Position numbers and translations under genes: made by a program. 64,000 nt of DNA from Pezicula radicicola (lineage: Eukaryota; Ascomycota; Leotiomycetes; Helotiales; Dermateaceae). The stretch covers positions 1,914 through 65,913 of the forward strand of contig PDUO01000081.1 in NCBI GenBank assembly GCA_003008705.1. The letters run 5' to 3'. Below the pieces are notes generated by a model. It searched no databases and was not told the DNA's origin. It worked only from the letters and a program-made list of their open reading frames with translations. Below, piece by piece: positions 10,191 through 20,399 of this stretch. Within the stretch, counting starts at the first letter, position 1, and every line of letters begins with the position of its first letter.

Positions 10191-10334
10191 CACAGTATAT
10201 GCGGCGACTTTCGTGAGGAGGGACATCTGACTGATGAGGATTTGGAGGATGAAGAGTTTATATGCGAGTCAAATCAGACAGAGCTGAAGACATTTGAGAA
10301 GTATCAGCAAGGAACAGAGGATTTGATTCCATAA
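10186..10334 (+). pseudogene. Short acidic coding-like fragment
   Basis: Open frame of about 49 codons without a start, rich in Asp/Glu (HLTDEDLEDEEF), ending at TAA 10332-10334. It begins exactly where repeat sequence ends, so it may be the 3' end of a gene whose front was replaced by the repeat nest. Family not recognised. Confidence 0.25.
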
Positions 10335-10370
10335 AATATGCAATTTCCTAAGCTGCTCTGTGCAGGTGGA

Positions 10371-10921
10371 CTAGCTACTGGCACATCCTCGAACCTTCTC
10401 GATGTGCTCTTTGCGAGCGAACAAGCCTTGGGCATTTACGTACTTAATCAGCATCGCTTCCTTCCATGTATTGTAGCGAGTTGAATCTCGACTAGCCTGT
10501 TTGAACAGGTTGATAGTATTGAACACCAAAGTTTGCAACCATTGCCTATTCCTATTCAACTTTCCTCCACTGCATCCACACTGGATACCCGTGATACCAG
10601 ACCCCAAGTTCAGACGAAACTCTTCTTCGGCGCCTTGCAGAGAGTGCCCCTTCGTAACACGTCCTTTTATTTCTCTCGGGAAGTCGACCACAGATAATGA
10701 TAGCAGCTATTGCATACATGTTTGTCGTATTGGTCCTCTACGAAGGCGACTGCCTTCGATGTTTTCTGATCACCACAACGACCACAACTAAACGTAGCGC
10801 AATTAATCAGGCGATAAAGGCGCAAATCGCTGCGGGTGGCGAACACATTTTGTAACTCAAATTGTTGCGGTATTTGGCCTTGGCCATCGCCATACTTCCT
10901 TTTAGTACTTTGTACTTTCAT
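10371..10921 (-). pseudogene. Putative zinc-binding protein C-terminus (C-x2-C ... C-x2-C)
   Basis: From ATG 10921 the frame reads MKVQSTKRKYGDG..., then a cysteine cluster CGRCGDQKTSKAVAF, about 16 residues later VCNSCYHYL, and stops at 10667. The CxxC(x~21)CNxCY arrangement suggests a small treble-clef or rubredoxin-like zinc site of the kind seen in several uncharacterised fungal proteins with a 'CNGCY' motif. An overlapping frame (10691 to 10371) continues with lysine-rich helical sequence and may be the same gene after a one-base shift or an unrecognised intron. It lies just downstream of, and co-oriented with, 10996-11870, so the two may be exons of one gene. Function unknown. Confidence 0.35.
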
Positions 10922-10995
10922 TCAATCCTGCTTCTGGAGTTGGGTCGACACTGACATCCTCAATTTTGATGCTCGTAATGTCCGTCTATAGTTAC

Positions 10996-11870
10996 CTAAG
11001 ACGTGTTGAGTTTCAAGACCCTTCGATCGAAGTAGTTCGGATTTACTAGATCTGCAAGCTGAGCCGCCTGCCATTCTCCACCTCCAACATGATTTCTTTC
11101 TGCACCGATGACACGAGCCATGGCTTTAATGAGAGGTAGACACTCGATTTTGTTCTGCGTAAACCACATTACATGTCCTTCGTGAGCTCGATCAGTCTTG
11201 TAGAGTCTATTCAATGCTTCCGCGCGTCGACGTGCAATTTTGAGAGGCTTTAATGAGGTGGGTGGGGTAATTGGTTGTTGTCCCAGTCCAACTCTGGTAC
11301 ACGCCAAAGTCCGTCGTTGAAGGTCGTCTATGCACCGTACTCGTGAGGCGACATCTGACTAATGGCGATAATCTCCGGAGTGCTACCTTCATTTGGAGTT
11401 GTCAAATCCGTCATAATCTCAGAAATCCTTCTTCCTGCATGAACCGTATCCAATATTACTGATAACTTAGATATGACCTCGTTCATGCCATCTTCTTGTC
11501 GTGGAACGCATAGAGCTAGTCGATCTGTCCTAGTCTCGACTGTGGCAGCGACTGACGACAATGCCACCGTATTTCCTCTTCCTTCGCCTTTTGTAGTAGT
11601 TCCAATTGACTCATTATGTTCCTTCCTCAATGTCGAGGGCCTGGCTGTGGCTATTGAGACTCGTGGTTTCTTCCGTACTGGCTGAAGGTTCTCGTGGGCA
11701 TGGTCTTCTGTGATCTGTGTTCGGCGCTTCACTTCTCTGGCGTGTTGGTCTTCACTAGACAATTGGTCTATGACCGTTTTATGCAACATTGCGGGAAGGT
11801 GAGCAATAACAATCTTGAGCAATATTTCACGCTCTCTACTAGCAAGGTTGACAACCAAGGCAAGATACAA
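10996..11870 (-). CDS. Hypothetical protein, probably multi-exon or broken
   Basis: Two minus-strand open blocks: 11870-11328 (about 180 codons, basic centre RRTQITEDHAHENLQPVRKK, Thr/Ser-rich middle) and 11307-10996 (about 103 codons, with ALNRLYKTDRAHEGHVMWF and an Ile/Leu/Ala-rich helix). Neither begins at a secure ATG. Linking them needs a frame change around 11300-11330, which an intron of about 45-50 bp could provide but which I could not place in phase. Composition is coding-like (normal GC, long open frames). No known domain recognised. The cysteine-rich segment at 10371-10921 may be its C-terminus. Confidence 0.35.
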
Positions 11871-13184
11871 TTAGTCTAATACAGTTCTAATAGTCAAGTA
11901 GATTTTACCTCTAGCTATAATAGTATTCAAAACATCTACTAATTAATGTAACTGTGCCAAGGTCGTTTCGGAGGCTCTAGAATTGCTATTCGAATCATAG
12001 TCCCTTCTAGTTGGCCTTCTTCTATATACACCGCCGAAATACTAGTACCGTTATTTCTTGTCGCACAAAGAAGTACAAAAGAGTCGAGGTACTTCTTTTT
12101 AAGCTGCCTCTCTCTAGGTCCTTTAATATCATAGGGGTCTTGATCAAGTCCGTACGATGTCGGCTCGCCGCAAACGGGATCGAGTGTATAGAAAAGTGAT
12201 ACAGCTTCAATGAAGCGATTTTTGACATCCCTAGTGATTCAGATAGTAGTAATGAAATTGATGCTCCAGCGATACTGTACTGGTTAAGTTTTTGGGGCAG
12301 GAGATAACCAAGAGCACAGGCCACATATCCGACAACTAAGAGAAGAGGGGAAAGCAGGATTATTATTACCTACCTAGCTAACTTACAGCTTTATGAGATT
12401 GACGCCTTGTGGCTTAAGGAGTCAAGGACTATGAGCACTGTTTTTAGCAATCATTATTACAAAGTGTAGTGTACAGTACTATACACTATACTACTTGTAA
12501 TAAATGAGAGTAAAGGATGAGATAATGATGTACTATGTTTGGTGATATCGTACTGTTACATCATATCACTAATATTGCCGCGCCACACCTACAGCACGAT
12601 ATGGCCATGATGTAGTTGTATCTCGCCAAGCTTTCGTAACCATAGACTATACTATTTGCTTTTCACATCACCGCGACATCGGGAGAGAAGAGAATGAAAT
12701 TCTACAGTCATTGTAGAAAGCCCTACAGTACGACACCCGACGAGGAATTAGGTATCATATCAGAAGATTTAAACAGCTCAAGGAGACATATCTAGATTGC
12801 CTAAGACGAAGTACAGTACGACAAGGTAAACTACGGGGACCATAAAAAGACCTGCCGCGGCGTTACCGTTGAAATTCCCAATCACCCTCGCTCTGTTCCT
12901 TAACATTGATAATTTTGATTAGAGTTTTCTCTGCTTTTCTAAGATACATGTCGCCGACCTACGAATCGCTAGCCCGCAGAGGCTCCAACCTTGGGACAGA
13001 GCTCCTGCTGTTATAGGGATCTCGCATCTCGGATCGAGGAACAAGAGCTTGCGAGGGAATAGACGATGCGTAAGTCTTGGCAAAAAGGATCACAATTTGA
13101 GAACGGGGGAATTCCCAAGTTTCATCGGAGTTTGTTTGGATTAGAACTGAACGATAGGATTTTGTATAAAAACATCTCCCTCTT
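11871..13184. other. Gene-poor spacer
   Basis: Scattered short ORFs on both strands (for example about 100 codons on the minus strand, 12022-12324) with no recognised motif and no consistent coding signal. Contains the imperfect palindrome at 12456-12501 and several GTACAGTACGAC-like words (about 12727, 12814). No gene supported. Confidence 0.35.
12456..12501. repeat. Imperfect 46-bp palindrome
   Basis: Left arm ATTACAAAGTGTAGTGTA and right arm TACACTATACTACTTGTAAT are inverse copies with small gaps, separated by about 8 bp. It could be a hairpin or a footprint of an excised element. No function inferred. Confidence 0.55.
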
Positions 13185-13600
13185 TTACTTACATTCATTA
13201 CTCAACTCTCTATCTCCCTGTCCGTCTCCCTGTCCGTCTCCCTGTCCGTCTCCCTGGCTGCCTTGAATAGCTGCCGCAACACGTCCTCTATTACTCTTGT
13301 CTCTCGCACCTCGTCTATCTCCTCTTAATTGCAACCGCTTAGCATTAATAGTCTCCCTTCCTGTTGTCTCCTTCGACACTGTCTTCTGCTGTAAACGGTT
13401 GATCCCCGCCTGAAAGACTCGCCGGTTGATCTCTGCTTATCTCCTAAACTTATCTTGCTGCCATCGACAACATAGTTGCTCTAACTACTCTTCTCGCTTC
13501 TTCAACTTCTGCTTTTGTTGTTTTAATTCTTTCCCTTGTTTTTCTAAGTCGTCTCGAATATCTTAGTGTCTACGAGGAGTTAGTTGAGGTTAAAATTAAT
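13185..13600 (-). pseudogene. Coiled-coil-like coding relic
   Basis: The minus-strand frame shows a charged heptad-like segment (LEKQGKELKQQKQKLKKREE), a stop, then QLCCRWQQDKFRR, another stop, then an open frame (INRRVFQAGINRLQQKTV...) ending in a GDGQGDGQGDGQ tract encoded by the 12-bp tandem repeat at 13214-13256. Two in-frame stops in otherwise coding-like sequence suggest a decayed gene. The helix-rich composition resembles fungal coiled-coil proteins in general but no family is identifiable. Confidence 0.3.
13214..13256. repeat. 12-bp tandem repeat, about 3.6 copies
   Basis: Unit CTCCCTGTCCGT, three perfect copies plus a partial one. On the minus strand it codes the GDGQ repeat of the overlapping relic. 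Confidence 0.85.
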
Positions 13601-14685
13601 CTACCGGTCCGCTACCTATGCACTTGTCCATTATGACCATATAGCCTCTCGCTTAAAGGATGTTCGTGCTAACATTGCAGTTGAAGATTTTCATGCTTGT
13701 AATGCGCGAGTAAGGGGCCGGTATTGCGAGTGTGATTACAAGTTGGGAGAGATCAGGGGATCTTTTGGGCATCTTAGTTTTGGTTGGAACTTGTGTAAAG
13801 CTTTTGGTTTCCATGCTTGCTTCTTGCTTTCTGCTGCAGTCAAATTAGTAAGGATTATCTTGAAGATAGGACACTGAGGAGCCGTAGGTGGTGGTAGTTA
13901 GGCAGACGGGCAGTTAGCGGTTAGGTACTCGACTTACGTTTTTGGCCGCTTGGCTTGAAAGTCTGGGCTGCTGAAGATGGACGAGAAGGATACGATGTTC
14001 AGGTGTATGGAATGATGTTAAGTAAGGTACGTAGTAATGTGGTGATGAGATTTCTCTGTTGTAGAAGTCAATGGAGGGGAGGGGGGAGTATAACAAAGCA
14101 AAAAGAAGAAGGGATGTAGATATACTTACTTATCTGTAGGTAGAAAAGGAAGAAGAAGAAGAAGAAGAAGAAATAAAAGAGTGATAAGGAAAAAGTACCT
14201 TCGGGGAGCTACAGGTAAACAAAATAGCCAAGAGAGATAGAGACCTCGCTTATTAGCGACTCATTCGGCCCATAAGCGAGGCCGACGATTAATTCAACAA
14301 AATTAATTAACCAATTCGGTAATTGGCGACGCCGTCGGAACAGATGGACGGAGTGGTTGCAGAGCAACCGAAGGCTTGTCTCACCTCCTTTGCCCTTACG
14401 GAGTAATATAACTGTAGGCCGGAGTAGTATTGTACCACGCAGAAAGCAAAGCGGTAAGGCACAGCCGCTGTGAGTAAACCGAACAAACAGCAGCTTCACA
14501 TCTCTTAATCACTCACTATCTCTTGATCTTTTTCTTGATCTCTTTTTTAGATCACTTCTTCCTTAATCTCTCTCTTTATCTCCTCCCTCTTGATATTCAT
14601 CTCCCTCTATACGCCGCTTAGATTCTACCTGCTTTCGTCTCTTCATTTTCTCTTGTTTACTTTACTCGATTAGTACATCTCTCTA
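13601..14685. other. Spacer with weak ORFs and an AAG microsatellite
   Basis: Contains a 97-codon plus-strand open frame (13584-13877) lacking an ATG start or known motif, a GAA/AAG run at about 14149-14171, and a CT-rich tract (about 14510-14600). Nothing here can be supported as a gene. Confidence 0.3.
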
Positions 14686-15415
14686 ATGAGACACCACATT
14701 TTCCATCTTCATTTGCAACTGAAACACTACATTCTCGGTCTGCCACAACACCATGTCTTCGTATTCTTCTTCCAGAGTCAGCCCTATCTCTTCCAATCCT
14801 CCTCCTCCTCCTCCTCCTCCTCCTTCTCCTTCTTCCTCTCCACCTCCTCTGTCAGCTCACTCTACGACACCCACCAAATCAACGCCATATCTTCGGCTTC
14901 TTCCTCCTCTGCTCCCCAATTTCGTGATACCCACGATGCCAACCTCGCAAAGATCAATCGAGAACTTGCAAATCGAAAAGCACGTCGCACGCAAATTCTC
15001 AAGGAGCAGTCTCTCAAGGAGCAGTCTCTCAAGGAGCAGTCGGAGCGGCAGAAGCAACATTCAGATTCGGACATACCGCCCCGTCGTTTTCATCTACCTC
15101 ATTCACTCTGTGCACCCCATTACCACACGCCTTACAGGATTGCCTCAGGGCTCTTCTCCTCAACGCTCTGACAGAGTACAATCCAAGCCGATCATCTCCC
15201 TCACACCAAAGGTAGAGGTAGACCAGCTACGCCGGGCTTCCTGGCGGCCGTGCAAATCCAACTGCCCTCGACCTACACCGGCGGTTGAGGAGGCCCTGCG
15301 GGCTCGACGAGCTCCGGGCGCTGTTCTACGCAGAGCCGCGCTGTCAATTACTTTGGCCTTCCGATACTGGTTGGTGAGCGTAGGGCCGCGGGCTTGTAGA
15401 ATCACCAATTCATAA
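14686..15415 (+). CDS. Low-complexity Pro/Ser-rich ORFs, hypothetical
   Basis: Two overlapping plus-strand open frames. One starts at ATG 14753 in a good context (CACCATGTC) and encodes Ser-rich then poly-Pro sequence for up to 220 codons. The other (14686-15171) contains a more protein-like helical segment, NLAKINRELANRKARRTQIL, followed by three LKEQS repeats. A plausible gene would begin at 14753 and shift into the second frame near 14920-14940 through an intron or an indel. Low complexity makes both frames open by composition, so this may be non-coding. Confidence 0.25.
14998..15042. repeat. 15-bp tandem repeat, three copies
   Basis: Unit CTCAAGGAGCAGTCT, three copies with one final mismatch. 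Codes LKEQS repeats in one frame and a Ser/Arg repeat in another. Confidence 0.9.
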
Positions 15416-15472
15416 AAGAGGTATAAAGCTATATAATAGTTAAAAATATAAGTAAAGCCAACTATTTTAGTC

Positions 15473-17839
15473 CTAAACTAACTCGTCCAATACTCTTATT
15501 TTCTCGTTGCATCCTTGGAGCTTCTCTCTCAACGCTACTGTCTCCTCTGATATTTCCTCCTTAACCCTTATAAGCTTAGAATAGACATGCTCAAAGCTAC
15601 GAAGCCTTCCCACCCTCTCTTGACTTGTTGATATTCTTTCGCTAAAATCATCTTCAACATTTGCTAATAATTCAAGGCCTGGCGTTGCATCTCGACATAC
15701 GGTAACACATAGTGTTTTCAGCATTTCTCGCATCTTAAAAGCCTCGAATTTTGCTGCCACAAGTTTGTCCCTCTCTTCTTCTACCGTGCGCAAGAGAGCA
15801 TCATGATCAGTAACAAGTCGTGTTATAATGTTATCAATAGTAAAAAACGCGGCATGAAATTTCTGTAGACGAGAGTGTTCTGCCTCTATTTTCCGGGCGA
15901 CCTTGTGTAGGTATAATGCAATGCCACCGTCTGAGAACCCAACTTTAAGCATGAGCTCGACAGAGGCATTTTTGGTCGTAGCAGTCGACTTCGGCAATAG
16001 AGTAGGTATCTGAAGTAGGACATCTCTCCAATCGTCGATATTAGTTGTCGATGGAAGATCAAGCCTCATCATGAAATAGATCACATTCAGGATGGCGTGC
16101 ATTCCACAGTCGAAACCATTTACTTGCCGAGGACATTTCTAGGAATGTTAGCAGCTAGACAAATCTGAATGAGGCCAACTACTTACAACTCGAGTGAATC
16201 TCCATTCCTCACTCGCAAAGGTTGCGTAGGAAGCCAAGACAGATTCCGCCCGCGTTTGGAATAGTTGAAAACACTCCTCAGTTGGATAAGAATCAAAATA
16301 ATATACCTCCAAAGACTGCCTATCAGCGATGCCAGCCACCCAGTGACCATCAAACATTTCGGAAAATGCAGGTAAAATCCAGTATCGCGCGTCAAGTGAT
16401 TTTTTGCTATCTTTCGTAGCACCGGTAAAGCAGAAAGTATCAACGACTCGGAATTGCTCCGACGCAAAATATCGAATAGAGGATAAGACAACCTCGTCAT
16501 TGAGTCGCCCTCCGGGTCGAAGACAATTCAGGTTTGAGTTATGTCCTGTAGGCGTTTCAACAACCGAGTCAGGGCCGGTAAGGTCTATATAAGTGCGTTG
16601 TGCGTCTGGTACTTTGTCGTTTCCTTCAGTTGTAGGTGCTGTTAGCTCTGTACCATTGATCTCTGAGGGTTGGTGTTTGATTTCTGTGACTGCAAGAGCT
16701 GATGACTGCGCGGGTATAGGATCTGACACGTGAGCTGGAGTTTCATCTTCGTTTTCGTCTTCTTCAAAACTGTCGGCATTCGATCCTCCACCATCAGCAA
16801 AGTCTTCAACGCCATCAGAGCCTTCAACGATATCAGAGCCTTCAACGCCATGAGAGCCTTCCACGCCATGAGAGCCTTCATCTTGCTCCTCCTCAGCATT
16901 ATCAGCCCCAAAAGAAGAAGCACCACCATCACTCCAGACACTCGGCGCAGTCCCTGTGTTGCATGGTGCAGCAAGATTGCCAAATCCGGTCTTGGTAAAG
17001 GAGATTTCCGAAGTTTCCAGAGCATCGATTCCTTGGCCCATGCCATACTCGTCGTCTTCGGGTTCAGAGATGCGAGACTCTTCAAAGGTATCAAGTGCCT
17101 TCGATGCTTGGCGTCCGACTTCAGGAGATGACTAAGTAGTGTCAATTAGCTCTTGATCATTCCTCATCCATGCGAAGACATACCAGGGTCTCATTATTAT
17201 TCTTCATCAACATGCGTCGCTTCTCAGAGCCATAAGCCTCGCGGTCTTGGGATTTCCTTTTGGAGGCTGCACCAGATGATTTCTCTTCTATTGCTCGTGC
17301 CCTACTTGGTCCCTCACTCTTGATCGCCGAAGAACCCGCAATGTTCAGCTTGGAAGAAGCTTGTGCAGATTCGGGAACCGGCGTTCCTTGAGATTTCGAA
17401 CCTGCTTCGCCGTCGTCGCCCAATTCTGCGACGGCAAGAGAAGGAGTCGTCTTTCCTGTCATCTTTGGCGAAGGCAAAGGGAGCTTGATGCGATGCTTTA
17501 ATTCGCTCAGATCAACCAGGATGAATCTTGTCCGATCGCATTTCCAGTTTTCTGGGGTGACCACAATACTATTCTTGCTCGTATCTCCAGCAGGTGTGCC
17601 TTGACTTTGTCGAGGCCCACAGAGCAATGTATATCTAGGAGCCCCCTGAGAAATCGCTCAGACATGATTGATGAGAGACCTAAGGTGTCGCTGATCACAG
17701 AGCGCAGGACGGCCCATCCTTTGGCAAGCTTTTTGAGATAGCAGCGCGCCTTGGTGCCGAGTTTGTCGATTTGATGGAGGGAGTCCCAGGTTGAGAGGAG
17801 TACGGCGTTATCTTTGGCAATGTCATCCTCGGCCGCCAT
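15473..17839 (-). CDS. Ulp1/SENP-like C48 cysteine protease (SUMO-protease fold), intact four-exon gene
   Basis: Reconstructed as exons 17839-17699, 17645-17184, 17131-16187 and 16138-15473, with introns of 53, 52 and 48 bp. All junctions are in phase 0, giving 737 aa. The introns at 17132-17183 (GTATGT...TTAG) and 16139-16186 (GTAAGT...GCTAAC...CTAG) are secure; the first (17646-17698) is less certain. The catalytic domain starts near residue 405 with LRPGGRLNDEV, the family 'L.pg.WLND' block. His464 lies in GHWVAGI, Asp481 in YYFDSYP, and Gln521/Cys527 in QVNGFDCGMHAI. The 17- and 46-residue spacings match Ulp1-type triads. N-terminally there is a charged, probably disordered region with an acidic GSHGVEGS repeat at about 286-311; C-terminally a helical, coiled-coil-like tail. 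The family removes SUMO or related modifiers from proteins, or processes their precursors, usually in the nucleus. No stop or frameshift is seen, in contrast to almost all neighbours. Confidence 0.85.
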
Positions 17840-18364
17840 CGATAAAGGTGAGGGAGAATAATGATGACAAGGAAAGGAGAAAATGAAGGAGAAGAAGAAC
17901 AGGAAGCATCGATGTTGTTGTTGATCCTAATTGGGAATTCGGGTCATGACTGCCTGCTGGATGGAAGGTGTATGGGACATTGGTCATGTGACTACTCCCA
18001 ACCCAAATATTTCACGTTGGCATTTATCTCTTGATCTTGTTTATCATTCTCAGTTATGGTGATGATAATGATATAACTCCGCGTCTCTTTATGTTAATTT
18101 ATAATCCTCCATCCACTGTGTCAATGGTGCACACGAAGGATTGATACAAAGGGCACAGTCGATGGATGGGAGGAAAATGCGACCACATATTCATTCATCT
18201 TGATCTTTCCGTGTCCATCAAATAGTTAGTAAAGTATTCTGATGCCAAGAGAATCAAATTCGTTCCCATGCCTATGATAGCTATGCGTCGTTTTCCATTT
18301 CTTATGGCTATGATGAAGATCTAATCGCTATCGAGATTACGATCCTTCCGCCGCCTCTGAGCCA
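17840..18364. other. Upstream region of the Ulp1-like gene
   Basis: About 500 bp of GC-normal sequence with no ORF I can support. It should contain the promoter of the minus-strand Ulp1-like gene. The stretch next to the ATG (17862-17907 on the plus strand) is purine-rich, so the transcribed strand is pyrimidine-rich, as is common before fungal starts. Confidence 0.4.
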
Positions 18365-18541
18365 TCAGATATCTCCCTCCCTCTTTCCGTACGCCTTCGC
18401 CTCCCGATCCAGCCTCTCCACCGCTTCCCTTGCCTGCTTGCCCACCATTTCCATCCGTCTTCGCCATTCGCGATTCTGCAGTTCCGACAGGATAAGGTGA
18501 CGCTGCTGCCACAGTTCATTCTGGCTTGCGTTTTCGGGCAT
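18365..18541 (-). CDS. Small ORF, 58 aa, charged helical
   Basis: ATG at 18541, TGA at 18365-18367. Begins MPENASQNELWQQRHLI and continues as an Arg/Glu-rich amphipathic helix (RRRMEMVGKQAREAVERLDR) with no hydrophobic stretch. Codon use looks coding (GC-rich third positions). It may be a complete micro-protein or the first exon of a longer gene whose remainder is lost. Family not recognised. It sits between the Ulp1-like gene and the NRPS relic, in the same orientation as both. Confidence 0.35.
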   Translation of the reverse strand: MPENASQNELWQQRHLILSELQNREWRRRMEMVGKQAREAVERLDREAKAYGKREGDI

Positions 18542-19562
18542 CTTGGCTGTCGTGGTAGTTAGTTAGCCTCGTAGGACCTGGCCTTGCTCTTGAGATGTGG
18601 ATGCAGATGCAGACGTGATTTTAGGGGATGATGAGGCTGGCATGATTGTCCTGAATGAATGGATGAGTGATTTTTCGTCAGTGTACTGTGTAGAGTTGGA
18701 GGTGACAGATAGAGAGTTGAGCACGTTGGAGTTATTGCAGTCGAGTGGATGGGAGGATGGGAGGGTGGAAGGGTATTTATGGATTCATAGAAGATTAGTA
18801 AAGGAGGATTATGTAGAGTTGCTTTTCTTTTGTAACCTTCTTTTGCAACCATTTTTCCCTTCCCTTGCAGCACTACTATTCTAAAGGATTTCATTTTATA
18901 ACAACCTAATAGTAACATTAAATAGAGGATTTACAAGCCACGACTTTGAAAGACTGCCATAAACTTAAGATGATCATATTTCAATGCGCCTACACTAATC
19001 TAAATCTAAAGCGCTGTCTACCTTATATTTAACTTACTCTATATTTGCGATATAATCAATCGCTAAATAATCAAGACGCCGGAACACTAGAACACTAGAA
19101 CGCGAGATGATCAAATCAAATCACGACCACTAATGTAAAATAATTTGTGACAATCAAATTAATGTAATTTGGGACACCAGAGAGTAGTTACCGTAAAACG
19201 TAAATAAACCACCATTATCATCAATCCCCTAACCTGTTTTATATTAATATTGTTTTAATAGTAATACCTGCCTCCCTTACCACCATCTTGAAAAAGATAT
19301 CCAACAATCTAAGAGGTCATCAACAAATAAATGAATGGAAAAATGCCTAAACCACCCATCATCGTAAATCTAACCCTATCACTACCACCACCATTATACT
19401 GCCGCCCCCCCCTCTTTTTCCCGTCGCTTTTTGCCCTTCTCTCCCCCATCTCTCTCAGCGCTACCCACTACCACTACCACCACCAACACCATAGCACCGC
19501 CCTCAAACACCACTCTCTAAAAGAATCAAAATTGAAATTCAAATCTGAAAAAAATCAAAAAA
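18542..19562. other. Spacer downstream of the NRPS relic
   Basis: First half GC-normal with overlapping open frames on both strands and no motif. From about 18900 it is AT-rich. A Pro/His-rich plus-strand ORF (19331-19681) is antisense to the NRPS end and is low-complexity. No gene supported. Confidence 0.35.
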
Positions 19563-20300
19563 TCAAAAAATCTCATACAGCGAAGCAAAGAGCCTCAACT
19601 GAGCAGCCAAGACCTTCCCATCAACCCTCTCCTCCTCACCACTATCATCATCTCCTACATCATTATCGTCTGCAGACGTGAGCCGTTGCATTTCACTGCC
19701 TAACTGGACCGGAAACGGAAACGACTGGCAACCTTCTAGATATTGCTCCCAATAGGCTCTTGATGCATCGGATTGTTGAAGCATGGAGTACTCCAAAAAT
19801 GACCTGTACGAGGGTCTTGATCCTCCGGTGTTGGGCAAAGTACCAACATAAACCATCTGAAGTTCTGCCAGCAAAATGCCCCAGCAAAATGCCAAATGAC
19901 ACATGGTCGATGATTGCATGGTTGATCTCAATTTTGTAGAATGTCTGTTCATCGTCGGTGACGCAAATCGCGACACGGAAGTTGGTGTTTAAGTTTGGCA
20001 ACTATTCTAGTTTCGCTGCTGCATTTTCTGCGTTGTCCCTCGTCAGTGTCAATAAGTCGAAAGATGTCGACTTGAGGATAATCTGATATATGTCGCCAGT
20101 CGATGAAAGCTCGTTCGTAAAGCGAGAACGGAGGACCTCATGACGCTGGATCAACTGTCGCCAGGCTTGATCAAGGATTTCTACATCGATGGTCCCAAGT
20201 GAATTGTTCAACTTGAAAATGGTCTGAACTTTGTAGAGTTGAGGGTTATCTTTCTGACAACTGAGCATCTACCGCTGCGTTGGTAGACACATATGTCTTC
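19563..20300 (-). other. NRPS terminal C domain, truncated
   Basis: N-lobe of a C domain (LDQAWRQLIQRHEVLRSRF), then NHAIIDHVSF where HHxxxDG is expected: the catalytic His and Asp are present but Gly is replaced by His. The frame then runs through two shifts and ends near 19563. Fungal terminal C (CT) domains often cyclise the product, and this one follows an E domain, but the C-lobe is not found. Confidence 0.65.
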
Positions 20301-20399
20301 TATCATAGTCAAATCAGATACGCCCAAGCTGGGCAGTATTCCTAGGAGTTTGGCTAGGGCAGAGTACTTGAGGTTTGCGAGTTTGTAGTCTGTCAAGGT

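Noticed and set aside
13214..15042. CRISPR-like array from short regular repeats
   Set aside because: These are contiguous tandem repeats without spacers, in a eukaryotic genome.
14753..15415. Poly-proline protein as a confident gene
   Set aside because: The open frame is explained by CCT/TCC low-complexity DNA. Listed only as a low-confidence hypothetical.
19331..19681. His/Pro-rich plus-strand protein
   Set aside because: Low-complexity CCA/CAC repeats and partly antisense to the NRPS end; no motif.
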